A DNA stretch of 64,000 nt, taken from Casuarina equisetifolia (taxonomy: Eukaryota > Streptophyta > Magnoliopsida > Fagales > Casuarinaceae). Numbering within the stretch: the first letter of the stretch is position 1; every line of letters begins with the position of its first letter. A program made the position numbers and the translations under genes. The notes below the pieces were generated by a model, which had not been told where the DNA came from, ran no database searches, and saw only the letters and a list, made by a program, of their open reading frames with translations. The DNA lies in assembly GCA_028551475.1 (NCBI GenBank), contig CM052358.1, positions 2,730,501-2,794,500 on the forward strand, read 5' to 3'. Shown here piece by piece: positions 12,325 through 23,662 of this stretch.

Positions 12325-14538
12325 ATGGATACTAGGCTTCAAGAGGCGATTACGACTAATGATGTATCCACGCTGATCAGTTTGTTCCAGGAAAATGAAG
12401 GGATTCTAGAGCAGAGGGCAGGTGAATCACTGGACACAGCACTGCACCTCGCTTCAAACCTGGGGCACGTTGGCATGGTGGCGGAGATCGTTAAGTTGTG
12501 CCCGCACTTGGCTGCTTCCGTGAACAAGATGCTGGATACTCCATTACATGAAGCTTGTCGCCTGGGGAATGCCAAGGTCTCGAAGCTGCTGCTGGAGGCC
12601 GATCCCGGGGCAGCTTCGAGGCTTAACTCTGCAAACAAGAGTGCGTTTTACCTGGCCTGCAGTCTTGGCCATGCTGAAGTGGTGAATCTTCTCTTGAACC
12701 ATCCTGCGGCGGTGGGCCTGGAGGAAAAGTTGTTCGATCGAACCAGCGTTCATGTGGCAGCATCCATGGGACATGAAGGTAGGTGGCTAAAACTTACCCT
12801 TTCTGAGAACTGTAACCTAATGACATTATATTTAAGGTTTTGATTAATCTGTTAGTTTATCTTGTTTTCCTTGAAGTAAAGTTCAAGGAGGAAGTGAATT
12901 TTCTAATGTAATACAAAAGTATTAAGGACATGAATTTGTGGTGCAGATGTTGTTAGGGAGCTGCTAAATGCGTGTCCTGACTTTGCTCGAATGGTAGACG
13001 AGATTGGAAACTCACCACTGCACCATGCTTGTCTTCAAGGACACAAGGATATAGCCCAGATGCTCCTACGGCATGAGACTAGTCTTTCTATGCTATATAA
13101 CTACAACGGTCACACACCAGTTCACTTGGCATCAATGAATGGCAAAGCCTCCGTCCTCCAAGAATTTGTGGTGAAGGTTCCATCATCTTTCTACTGTGTC
13201 ACGAATGAGGGAGAGACGGTCTTTCATCTGGCGGTGATATATGGCCAATTCCAAGCCTTGCGTTACTTGGTGCATACCTGCAATGGCACAGACCTCATTC
13301 ATCGCCAAGATCGATCTGGTAATACGGTTTTACACCATGCAGTTTCTGGCGGGCACCATCAGGTGAGAAATAAATCTAAATTGCAATTCTATTAGTGTTT
13401 GTGAAACCAAAAACATTAAGCTGAATCGTTGTCCATCAACATGGAGGATATCTTCTAATTTTGCACTTTATTCCGTGTTTGTTTTTTCCAGATAGCCGAG
13501 TACTTGATCACCAAAACAAAAGTGGGGATTAATTCTCGGAATGGTAGAGGACTCGCAGCACTGGACATCCTTGACCAGGCTAAGGACAGTGTAGAGAATC
13601 GGCGTCTTGAAGTTGTGTTTCTGAAAGCTGGTGGTAGGAGAGGCATAGAGTTGTCATCTTGTTCACCAGAAGTAGAAAGAACCAACGGTCAGCAACGTAT
13701 CATGCGGGTTGAATCGGAGAATTCCATTATGACAGAAATGACTTCTGCTGGAGGCAAGAGCTCGCCTGTGTTCAGCGGGGGAACTGGGTCTGGAACATCA
13801 TCCTCACAGCTGCAAGCTCAAGAGGCATTATATCAGGAAATTGAAACATACAAACGAGCGTCCTTATTCCCAACCAATTTGCAGCAAAACAACCATCTTA
13901 ACCACAAGCACCCAGAAAATATTGGTAACTTCTACCATTGTCGCCGCGACAAGCATCGAAAAATATATATGGAAGGGTTGCAAAATGCCAGGAACACCAT
14001 AACGTTAGTAGCTATTTTGATAGCAACAGTTACCTTTTCCGCCGGAATTAGTCCTCCTGGTGGTGTGTTTCAGGATGGAGAAATGAAAGGGAAGTCCACG
14101 GCAGGCAGAACAACTGCTTTCAAGGTTTTCGAGTTGAGCAACAACGTGGCATTGTTCAGCTCCCTTTCCATAGTGGTTGTTCTTGTCAGTATCATCCCGT
14201 TTCGCAGAAAGCAACAGATGAGACTATTGAGGGTTGCTCACAAGGTCATGTGGGTTTCTGTGGCGTTCATGGTGACTGCTTACACTGCAGCTGCTTGGGT
14301 TGTTATTCCACACGGTGACGGAGCAGACTGGTTGTTCGTCACGCTGATAACAATGGGTGGAGGTTCCTTGGCAGGAGTCTCTATATGTCTGGGTTTGATG
14401 CTGGTTGAGCACTGGGTGCGGAAGAAGAAGTGGAGAAAACAAAGAAAGGAAGGAGGGCCAAGAATTTCAGATCCCGACTTGGAGAGTCAGAATTCAGACG
14501 TTGAGAGCTCATACCTTCAAGGATATCATTCATACTGA
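12325..14538 (+). CDS. Ankyrin-repeat/PGG membrane protein, copy A (ACD6/ITN1-like)
   Basis: Three exons: 12325-12778, 12947-13362 and 13492-14538, with GT-AG introns of 168 and 129 bp, giving 638 residues. Exons 1 and 2 (residues 1-290) encode a run of ankyrin repeats (for example [63 protein letters not shown]). A Ser-rich linker follows (about 330-420). The PGG domain has the signature [18 protein letters not shown] then GISPPGG at 455-481. Four hydrophobic segments at about 460-476, 509-525, 542-562 and 572-596 suggest a four-pass membrane domain, with a basic, acidic-ended tail. The family includes Arabidopsis ACD6 and ITN1, linked to salicylic-acid defence and salt response at cell membranes; the role of this member is not shown here. 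The start MDTRLQEAI is chosen because it is conserved in copy B. An in-frame ATG at 12220 lies upstream of the TATA box. No break is seen. Confidence 0.92.
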
Positions 14539-16392
14539 CCGAACTTTCTGGGTTGACAAGATCATATCGTTTGTAAGATAATGAAGAAAGAATTCATTTA
14601 TTTGTTTGTACATATAGTTGTCTTCATCTCAGGTTCTTAAATATGCACCTCCCTAGACAACTCATACCATTCAAAATTGCCCAAAGAAAGAAACTTCCAA
14701 AGTAATTTTGACAAAAACTTCTTCCTCAGTGACTTTTGAACTACCATTACGTCTGGGTTATTCTAGTTTACATTGGTCTTCCGTTGAAGGAGATCTGAAT
14801 GAGGCAAGCCAGTTGCATACTATGCTACTCTATCCTGCGCACTTGCATTAAAGACAAGCAATTGGCTGCGGTTGTGTCGGTAAGCTTCAAAGGTTGTCCT
14901 GATTGCTGTGTACCTTTAAGGTTTTTCCATGATCAGCGTCAATCACCCACGTAATTCTTTGTCTTCTCCAAAGATTCCTTCCCTCAAACGATAATTTGCT
15001 TTTAATTGTGTAAATGGCTAAACACGAAGAACAATATCATTTATTTCTTGTAGTTTAATGTAAAGATTCAACAATTTAAGATTAATTTCACAAAAACTTG
15101 ACATTTATTTAACAAGTTCCACTCAATTGATGATATTCATTCTTTTGTGGGAGATTCCTGAAGAACACGTAACATTTTAGTTAAAAATTTGGGTATATCA
15201 AATGCCTAAGAGAAGTCTTTTGTCCCGTGATGATGCTCAAACAAGGAGGAAGGTCAAGGTCTTGGATAACATAGAGCTGTGTGATATTTTGGTGACTGAT
15301 CGAAAAGCAAGTTCAAGCAAAAGACAAGAAAACAATTAAATTCAAGTTCTAGTTCACAATCACGGGATCTGCAATAGTTTTTTTTTTTTTTTTTTTTTTC
15401 AGTTTGATAAAGGAGGAGGAGAGTGAGTGCCATACACAGGAGTTCTCTGATCCAGGCGACGCTTGCTCCAAATGATTGGACCTAGAATTTGGGTTAAGAG
15501 GATAAAACTAGTACAATAAAATGGTTTATGTCAAGATGTGGTATTTCCATGACGAAGTCCACAACCCATGTTAACTATGAAGCACATATTAAGAATAATG
15601 CATATTATCTCACATTATGGAGAGTAAACTACGAATGAGCCACTCACTTAGACTGTTGGTTTTGGGATGGCATATCATATCAAAGTCGTTTTCTAAGAAC
15701 TTTCATGGCATTTTCTTTGCAACTTTCTTGTTCGTGAAGGGCAAGATTCCAATCATTTAATTATTAATTCAACATCTGAGCTTTCTTCTTTTAGTTGAAA
15801 CATAGTACTGTAAATCACTGAATTTACAAACAAGGTACATTTAGTTATTGAAGTTTTCGGATTGTAGGAAACACATATATGTTTGTTTGTGCGGTTGTCA
15901 TAAATTTTTAAGCTTTTGGGGTAGCTTTAAAACAATGGAAAAATTACGGGACCAATTGTTATCATCAACCAAATCACAAATTGACGAGAACGACGCGACT
16001 TGAAAAAGACTTCGAAAGGAAGCTTCTGTTATACAACCATATCAATAATTGAGGGCCCAACGCGGGAAAATCTTAACCCCCAACATTTTCTTGGTAAGAA
16101 GCAAGTGGAAGACAAAGACAAACCTTTATTGCCAGAGGTTCTTGGTTTCCCACCATGATGTAAATGCAAGCGTTGGAGAAGAGTTTATCAGGAACATCTT
16201 GGCTTGAAATTCGCATTGTTTATAGAAAAAGCCGTCGTTGTAGAAATAATCAGGACCGCACGTGGACACGAAAAAGTTAGCAATAGATAAAGAGTTTCTT
16301 CTTGCTCAGTTTCTCATCTTTTTCAAGCATCCAGAAATTACATGACTTATGATGTGAACGACCCCAACATATATGGGTGTCTTCGATATTAA

Positions 16393-16513
16393 ACGGATAC
16401 TACGCTTCTAGAGGCATTATGAGTGATGATGTATTCACATTGATGGATTGTTCCAGGAAAATAAAAGGACTCTTGAGCAGAGAGCAGGTGAATCGTCGGA
16501 CACAGCACTGCAA
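16393..16513 (+). pseudogene. Exon-1 relic of an ankyrin-PGG gene
   Basis: This 121-bp piece aligns to the first codons of copies A and B: GATACTACGCTTC for GATACTAGGCTTC, then GATGATGTATTCAC, GTTCCAGGAAAATAAAAG and GAGCAGGTGAATCG. The start codon is ACG (16393-16395) where A and B have ATG. Homology stops abruptly after CACAGCACTGCA, where sequence of the upstream unit (beginning near the CCATTTCCTACGGCTTCCTG block) resumes. It is a truncated gene copy whose remainder was deleted or never copied. The identical arrangement, including ACG, is present at 34629-34750. Confidence 0.8.
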
Positions 16514-16886
16514 AATCTTGATCCCCATTTCCTACGGCTTCCTGCTTCCAACATTTTCTAGGCAAGAAGAAAGTGGAAGACAGAAAAACCTTTATTGCCA
16601 GAAGTTCTTGGTTTCCCACAATGATGTCACTGCAAGCGTTGGACAAGAGGTCATACGTCAGGAACACCGGTGTGAACACGCATAGACTATAAAAAAGGTT
16701 CGGTGGAGGTCGAAGGAAGTTGGTAGGAAGATTACTTGAAGATGCCTAGAGGATGACATTGAGCAAAAAATATGGATCACACGTGAACACGCAAAAGTCG
16801 GACGATACATAAAGTTTTCTTCTTGCTCAATCTCTCTATCTTTTCCTGCGCATTCAGTGACATAACTTATGATGTGGAGAGTCCCC
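16514..16886 (+). promoter_or_regulatory. Upstream unit of ankyrin-PGG copy B
   Basis: Repeats the unit seen at about 11860-12233: CCATTTCCTACGGCTTCCTG, GGCAAGAAGAAAGTGGAAGA, TGATGTCACTGCAAGCGTTG, GACAAGAGGTCATACGTCAG, then GTTTTCTTCTTGCTCAAT and the TATA block. Regulatory function is inferred from its repeated position directly before coding copies. Confidence 0.5.
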
Positions 16887-16893
16887 TATATAT
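16887..16893 (+). promoter_or_regulatory. TATA box of copy B
   Basis: TATATAT in CCCCTATATATGGGTGG, 82 bp before the ATG at 16975, the same layout as in copy A. Confidence 0.65.
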
Positions 16894-16974
16894 GGGTGGC
16901 TTCAACGTTGCACTTTCTTCATTCTGTGTAAAATCGAAGTGGGAAAGGGTAGAGTGGTTTTGAAGTACACAGAT

Positions 16975-19490
16975 ATGGATACTAGGCTTCAAGAGGCGAT
17001 TAAAACCAATGATGTGTCCGCGCTGATCAGCTTGTTCCAGGAAAATGAAGGGATTCTTGAGCAGAGAGCAGGCGAATCATTGGAAACAGCACTGCACCTC
17101 GCTTCAATGCTGGGGCACGTCGACATGGTGGCGGAGGTTGTTAAGTTGCGTCCGGACTTGGCTGCTTCTGTGAACAAGTTGCTGAACACTCCATTACATG
17201 AAGCTTGTCGCCAGGGGAATGTCAAGGTCTCGAAGCTGCTGCTGGAGGCCAATCCCCGGGCAGCTTCGAGGCTTAACTCTGCAAACAAGCGTGCGTTTTA
17301 CCTGGCTTGCAGTCATGGCCATGCTGAAGTGGTGAATCTCCTCTTGAGCCACCCTGAGGCGCTGGGTTTGGAGGAAAACGTGTTCGATCGAACCAGTTTT
17401 CATGTGGCAGCATCCATGGGACATGGAGGTAGGTGGATAAATCTTACCCATTCTGAGACTTCTAGTCTAATGACATAATATTTAAGGTTTGGATTAACTT
17501 TCTTAGTTTATCTTTTTATAACTTATAATTGTGATATTAACTATGCATGAAAATCATAATCTATAATGATTTACAAGGGGATGTGTGTTACCTATAATAC
17601 AAAAATTGTTGTCTACATTACATACAAGGGTGTGTGTTACCTATAATACAAAAATTGTTGTCTACATTACATACAAGGGTGTGTGTTACCTATAATACAA
17701 AAATTGTTGTCTACATTACATACAAGGGTGTGTGTTAAAAACAGTATAAATTTTTTTATACTGTCTAAATTCTGCTTATAAATACTTTTTAAAACAAAGA
17801 ACATGTGTTTTCATCGTAAGTAAATTTTAAGGAAGAAGTGAATTTTCTAATATAATACATAAGAACTAAGGACATAAATTTATTGTGCAGATGTTGTTAG
17901 GGAGCTGCTAAATGCTTGTCCTGACTTCGCTCAAATGGTAGACGAGATTGGAAACTCACCATTGCACCATGCTTGTCTTCAAGGACACAGGGATATAGTC
18001 CAGATGCTCCTGAGGCATGAGACAAGTCTCTCTATGCTATATAACTACAACGGTCATACACCAGTGCACTTGGCATCAATGAATGGCAAAGACTCCGTCC
18101 TCCAAGAATTTGTGGTGAAGGTTCCATCATCCTTCTACTGTGACACGAATGAGGGAGAGACAGTCTTTCATCTAGCCGTTATATATGGCCAATTTCAAAC
18201 CTGGAATTACTTGGTGCATACCTGCAATGGCACAGACCTCATTCATCGCCAAGATCGATATGGTAACACGGTTTTACACCATGCAGTTTCTGGTGGGCAC
18301 CATCAGGTGAGAAATGAATCTTAATTGAAATTCTGTTGTTGTTTGTGAAACCAAGAACATTGAACTGAATCATTAAAGTGGATCATTGTCCCTTCACTGG
18401 GGAATATCTTCTAATTTTGCACTTTATTCCACATTTGTTCCAGATCGCCGAGTACTTGATCGCCAAAACAAAAGTAGGTATTAATTCTCGGAATGGTAGA
18501 GGACTCACAGCAATTGACATCCTTGACCAGGCTAAGGACAGTGTAGAGAATCGGCGTCTTGAAGTTGTGTTTCTGAAAGCTGGTGGCAGGAGAGGCATAG
18601 AGTTGTCATCTTGTTCACCAGAAGTAGAAAGAACCAACGGTCAGCAACCTATCATGCGGATTGAATTGGAGAATTCCATTATGACAGAAATGACTACTGC
18701 TGGAGGCAAGAGCTCGCCTTTGTTCAGCGGGAGAACTGAGTCTGGAACTTCATCCTCACAGCTGCAAGCTCAAGAGGCATTATATCAGGAAATTGAAACA
18801 TACAAACGAGCGTCCTTATCCCCAACCAATTTGCAGCAACAGAAATATCTTAATCACAAGCACCCAGAAAATATAGGTGATTTCTATCATTGTCCCCGCG
18901 AAAAGCATCGGAAAATATATGCGGAAGGATTGCAAAATGCCAGGAACACCATAACGTTTGTTGCTATTTTGATAGCAACAGTTACTTTTACTGGCGGAAT
19001 TAGTCCTCCCGGTGGTGTGTTTCAGGATGGAAAAACAAAAGGGAAGTCCATAGCAGGCACAACAACAGCTTTCAAGGTTTTCGAGTTGAGCAACAACATA
19101 GCGTTGTTCAGCTCCCTCTCCATAGTGGTCGTTCTTGTTAGCATCATTCCGTTTCGCAGAAAGCCACAGATGAGATTGTTGAGGGCTGCTCACAAGGTCA
19201 TGTGGGTTTCTGTGGCGTTCATGGTAACTGCTTATATTGCAGCTGCTTGGGTTGTTATTCCACACGATGACGGAACAGACTGGTTGTTCGTCACGCTGAC
19301 AACAGTGGGTGGAGGTTCATTGGCAGGAATCTCTATATGTCTGGGTTTGATGCTGGTTGAGCACTGGATGCGGAAGAAGAAGTGGAGAAAACAAAGAAAG
19401 GAAGGAGGGCCAAGAATTTCAGATCCCGACTTGGAGAGTCAGAATTCAGACGTTGAGAGCTCATACCTTCAAGGATATCATTCATACTGA
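16975..19490 (+). CDS. Ankyrin-repeat/PGG membrane protein, copy B (ACD6/ITN1-like)
   Basis: Three exons: 16975-17428, 17891-18306 and 18444-19490. Their lengths (454, 416, 1047) are identical to copy A, giving 638 residues with the same order of parts: ankyrin repeats in residues 1-290, a Ser-rich linker, then the PGG domain ([25 protein letters not shown]) with four predicted membrane segments and a shared C-terminal [17 protein letters not shown]. It differs from A by scattered substitutions. Intron 1 is 462 bp instead of 168 because it has gained a 49-bp minisatellite and flanking sequence. The next in-frame ATG upstream (16939) is possible, but its leading 12 codons in A lack that Met. 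The frame is open and the splice sites are intact, so it is probably functional. A recent tandem duplicate of A. Confidence 0.92.
17582..17738 (+). repeat. 49-bp minisatellite in intron 1 of copy B
   Basis: Units begin at 17582, 17631 and 17680, with a partial fourth at 17729. Each reads TGTGTGTTACCTATAATACA followed by AAAATTGTTGTCTACATTAC and ATACAAGGG. The units are nearly identical, so the expansion is recent. Intron 1 of copy A lacks it. Confidence 0.95.
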
Positions 19491-19812
19491 CCGAACTTTC
19501 TGGGTTGACAATATCATATCGTTTGTAATATAATGAAGAAAGATTTTTTTTTTTTTTTTTTTTACATATAGTTTTCTCCATCTCTGGTCTTTGAATCTTG
19601 AGACCTATTTTATTTTCGAATAGATATCAACTAAATATTTTAAAGAAAACAAGTAGAGAATAGGATTGCTTACGAAACAAGTGGGTTGTGTACTTGGATA
19701 ATTACAAGTTAAATATGTACCTCCCCAGTCAACTCATCATTCGAAGTCACACAAAGATAAAAACTTCCAAGTAATTATAACAAACACTTCTTCTAAAGTG
19801 ACTTTTGAACTA

Positions 19813-19915
19813 TTATTGCTTTTTCAGTAGTCAACCAGTTAGGTTTAGAGTTTAAAACCCTATTTGTGTCAATTAAGTGTATGTATTGTAATAAAAAATT
19901 ATTATAAAAAAAAAA
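19813..19915 (+). repeat. Short insertion with A-rich tail in the B downstream flank
   Basis: Copy A reads CTTTTGAACTACCATTACGT at about 14735. Copy B carries about 103 extra bases at the same point, ending in an A-rich run and bounded by AACTA on both sides (19808-19812 and 19916-19920). That fits a small retroposed sequence (SINE-like or a transcript end). However, the first bases of the insert partly resemble the flank, so local duplication is an alternative. Confidence 0.45.
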
Positions 19916-20191
19916 AACTACCATTGCTTCTGGGTTATTCTAGTTTTACTCAACATGACGGGCAGTACAAAAAAAGGAAAAAGAAAAAAAGAAAAAAAAC
20001 AACAACTTCGAAGATGAAAAAGTGAACTTCGCTCGCATACCTTTGTTTTCTGCTGTTCCAATGATGTTCTGAATGCTCAAGAAAGGCAAAAAAACTCGAG
20101 CTTTTCACTGTAGCGCGGAAGCTATCAACAAGACGAAAATGCCCTGTTTTGTTGTAGAGAAAACAAAGCAGCCGCTGCGTTAAAGCGGAGC

Positions 20192-20665
20192 TTGAACAGA
20201 GGAACTGCTGCCTCCGATTCTGCAGTTTACTCTACTTCAGGTGCAGATGAAGAAGATCACGATCAGGACAAAATTTTGAGGTGTTTGCATTTAACCAAAA
20301 CTCTTCGCAAAACAAAGAGCTGGGCAGTAAACCCAGCTCAAAGAAAACGAAGCTTTACGACGACAAAACTCACAACGAAAGCTCTTAGAAAAAGAAAAAA
20401 AAATTGCAATACGTGTCTATTTTTTCATATAAAATGTGAGCTGGAAAGGCTCTCGGGACCGATCCGCTTTCCTCGGGCCGAAGCCAGTTTCTTCTTCCAT
20501 GTTACAGGACCTCCGAACAAAGAAAACTCTCCCTCTCTTTGCTTCTTGAAAATGAGCTCGTTGAACTTGTCAACCGTGGCTGCCAAATCGTCAACCCCGC
20601 ACAGCACGGTGCTACATCAAAGTAGAAGAATGGAGATCCATTCTTCACCAGAAGTTAGTCCGTAG
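20192..20665 (+). other. Unrecognised open frame of 157 codons
   Basis: A frame from ATG at 20192 to a stop at 20663-20665. The product would be basic and Ser/Thr-rich without domains I recognise. The minus strand and another plus frame are also partly open here, which weakens the case for coding. It may be the decayed end of another gene. Confidence 0.2.
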
Positions 20666-20700
20666 TTTCCACATCTCAGTCAAAGCAGCCGGATTTGACG

Positions 20701-20824
20701 AAAGAGGTCATATATCAGGAACACCGGTGTGAACTCGCATAGACTATAAAAAAATGTCTTCGGTGGAGGTCGTAGAAGTTGGTAGGAAGATCACTTGAAG
20801 ATGCCTAGAGGATGACATTGAGAA
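20701..20824 (+). repeat. Partial copy of the cluster upstream unit
   Basis: AAAGAGGTCATATATCAGGA, ACACCGGTGTGAAC, CGCATAGACTATAAAAAA and GATGCCTAGAGGATGACATT match 16645-16760 before copy B. Only the downstream half of the unit is present, upstream of copy C. Confidence 0.75.
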
Positions 20825-21115
20825 AAAGTTATTTGAAAAAATAGAGAGAGAATAGGTTCAGCTAGTTGGCCTTATCTTGTCTATGTGAAGTAGAGAGAAT
20901 AGCTTCATTTAATACTTTCGTTTTCTTGGCTTCATTTCTTTGACTCTTCGATAGTTGAGTTGTTCATGTCTTGTTGATGTGAAACAGCACTACTTTTATG
21001 AAGAACGCGCTGTTGGAAAGATTCTACGAAGCTCATCTGCACATTCCTTGAAGACTGGCAATGGGCGACTCAACCATCTGTATTGTTAATGAAAGTTGCA
21101 GTCATTGCGAACCGA

Positions 21116-21121
21116 TATAAA
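21116..21121 (+). promoter_or_regulatory. Probable TATA box of copy C
   Basis: TATAAA in CCGATATAAACAGAGC, about 100 bp before the ATG at 21219. The equivalent site before copy D is GATATAAGCAGAGC at 36709-36722. Confidence 0.55.
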
Positions 21122-21218
21122 CAGAGCACACACAGAAGTGCAAGAAAATATCCTAAGCGTCTTACAATATTCTTTCCCTTAAGTTCTTGGCTTCTACTAT
21201 CTCCTTGAAAAAACAGCT

Positions 21219-23662
21219 ATGAAGAAAGCAGTTGAGTTCCAGACGCCCATATATGAAGGTGACAAGCTGAAGGAAATGGATAAGAGACTTTTGGAGGCAA
21301 TTAGGACAAATGACACCACCGAACTTATCTCTTTGTTTCAAGCAAAGGAAGGAATTCTAGAGCAGAGAACGGCTGACTCCTTGGACACAGCATTACATCT
21401 GGCTTCAAAGTTTGGGCACGTTGAGATGGTTATGGAGATTGTCAAGCTGCGCTCGGAGCTGGTTACGACTGTGAACAAGATGCTGGAGACTCCCATATTC
21501 GAAGCTTGTCGCCAAGGGAAGGCTGAGGTCCTGAAGGTTCTACTGGAGGCCAATCCCAGGGCTGCTTTAAAGCTAAACTGCGAAAACAAGAGTGCTCTTG
21601 TTGTTGCTTGCAACCAGGGCCATTTCGACGTGGTGGCTCTCCTCTTAAACTACGTCGGTTTAAAGATGAGTCTGGAGAAAACTGAACTCAATCCAACTTG
21701 TATTCATGTGGCTGCATCGACAGGACAGATGGGTAGCTACTTTTCCTTGCTAAATTTACAATTCCTAAAATTTATAATGAAGATTACATTTTCATGATTT
21801 CCCAAAGCAAGAACACTTTCGTATATCTACATGTACTGAGATGATCTGAGTTTCTGGTGCAGATATTCTCCGGGAATTACTAAATGCACGTCCTGACTGT
21901 GTTCAGACGACCGACGAGAATGGAAACTCGCTGTTGCACAATGCTTGTATCCAGGGACACACCAAGATGCTCCTGAGTCGTGACAGAACTCTTGCTCTAC
22001 AATGTAATCACAACAGTTACACACCGTCGCACATGGCGGCAATGAACGGCAAAGTTTCAGTGCTTGAAGAATTCATGCTGGTGGATCCGGAATTTCTTCA
22101 CTGTGTTACTAATGAGGGGGAGACAGTCTTTCATCTGGCGGTGAGATACGACCAGTTCCATGCTGTAGTTTTCCTGGTGCAGGCCTTCAATGGCACAGAC
22201 TTAATTCATCGTCAAGATCAATATGGTAACACCATTTTGCATCTAGCAGTTTCTGGTGGGCGTCATCAGGTTAGAAATGACTTTTCATTTCAACAATGCC
22301 AGTTTGTGAAATCGCTTCCTTGTTTTTTCTTCTTTGTTGGAGAGCATCATCTGGTAGCAATCAACATGGTACTGATCAATTAAGTAAAAGCTTATGCAGA
22401 TGAAGAGAGGGAACCAAAAAAATAATAATATATATATATATATATATCCTCTTTATATGCGGTTCAAACTCTATCTTGAGAGAAATTTGGTTATTGAATC
22501 ACTATATTATCCCATCTCTCCGTTTCGGAACTTATTTTTTCTTTGGTAAGTTATACGTGAAATAAACACGAGAAATGCATAAAAAGTAGGTCATTCTGGA
22601 TCTGCACTCGCAAACATCTTTTGATTCTGGTCTTTCTTTCAAGTTTTTTGCAGATAGCAGAGTACTTGATCAACAAAACAAAAGTGGAGATCAATGCTCG
22701 AAACTGTAAAGGGCTCACAGTTCTTGACATACTCGACCAGGCTAAGAACAGTGCAGAGAATAGGAATCTTGAGGCCAGTTCGTTGAAGCTGGTGGTAGAA
22801 GAAGTAATGACTTGTTATATCGTTCGCCAGAAGAAGAAAAAACCAACGATCCATTGGTTATAAATGAAGAGGTTTGTGATAAATGCAAGAGGTCGCCGGA
22901 ATTCAGTAAGGGAAGCGACTCACTATCATCATCACCGCCCCGCCAAGTCGTGAATACAGATTTATTTGAACCGTACAAACAAGAGCCCTCGTCCCGTACC
23001 AGTCTGCGACGAGATAAACGTCATAACAAAAAGCACCGGGAAAATGAAGGTCAGCTCAAGGCTGAGTACCGAAATAAGAAGCACGAGATACAAACGGAAG
23101 CAGTACAGAATGCAAGAAACACCATAATACTAGTTGCAATTTTGATCGCAACAGTTACTTTTACTGCTGGAATTAGTCCTCCCGGCGGCGTATATCAGGA
23201 AGGGGAATTGAAAGGGAAGTCGGTGGCAGGCAGAACAACGGCTTCAAGATCTTTCAGATAAGCAACAATATTGCATTATTCACCTCTTCGTCCATCGTGA
23301 TCGTTCTTGTCAGCATCATTCCCTTTCGTAGGAAACCACAGATGAGACTGTTGAGGGCTGCCAACAGGGTCATGTGGGTGGCCGTGGCGTTCATGGCAAC
23401 GGCTTATCTTGGAGCCACATGGGTGGTCATGCCCCAAAATCAGGATACAGAATGGTTGTGGGTGACTATACTAGCAGTAACCGGCGGCTCCTTGGGAGTT
23501 GTTTTTATCGGTCTTGGCGTGGTTCTGGTTGAGCACTGGCTCCGGAAAAAGAAGTGGAGAAAACAGAAGAAGGATCGACGCGTGGGAATTCAAAATGTAG
23601 ATATTGAGAGTCAAAATTCAGACGTTGAGAGTGCATGCCATCTGGGATATTACTCGTACTAA
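21219..23662 (+). pseudogene. Ankyrin-repeat/PGG gene, copy C, broken in exon 3
   Basis: The exon layout matches A and B: exon 1 21219-21732 (or from the conserved Met at 21276), exon 2 21863-22269, exon 3 22654-23662. Exon 2 lacks nine bases relative to D, removing three residues (DIT) from an ankyrin helix without shifting frame. Exon 3 carries two single-base losses relative to its paralogues. One is near 22777-22779 (copy D has an extra A here), after which the frame ends at 22861. The second is near 23243 (GCTTCAAG where D has GCTTTCAAG), ending the PGG frame. Coding-like sequence continues in other frames: [18 protein letters not shown] with SPPGG, then the last two membrane segments to the stop at 23660. 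If the shifts are real, only the ankyrin part could be made. Sequencing error cannot be excluded. Confidence 0.85.
22427..22447. repeat. (AT)n microsatellite in intron 2 of copy C
   Basis: About ten AT dinucleotides. The matching intron of copy D lacks it. Confidence 0.9.

Larger units (their letters stand above)
14539..16886 (+). other. Spacer between copies A and B, containing duplicated upstream units
   Basis: 14539-15096 is the downstream flank of A with no gene seen. 15097-16807 is a block copied almost entirely to 27862-35063 (there interrupted by a copia element). It carries a poly-T tract near 15378, an upstream unit (about 16075-16330), an exon-1 relic (16393-16513) and a second upstream unit (about 16514-16810) that directly precedes copy B. 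Confidence 0.75.
19491..21115. other. Spacer between copies B and C
   Basis: Contains the B downstream flank, a short A-rich insertion (19813-19915), an unrecognised open frame (20192-20665) and a partial upstream unit (20701-20824). 20830-21115 is the promoter-side flank shared with copy D (about 36455-36709). Confidence 0.7.

Noticed and set aside
17582-17738. CRISPR-like array of direct repeats
   Set aside because: The 49-bp units are contiguous with no unique spacers and sit in a plant intron.
18383-19265. Minus-strand frames across exon 3 of copies A and B
   Set aside because: Mirror images of the PGG coding exon; they recur in each paralogue only because the plus strand is conserved.
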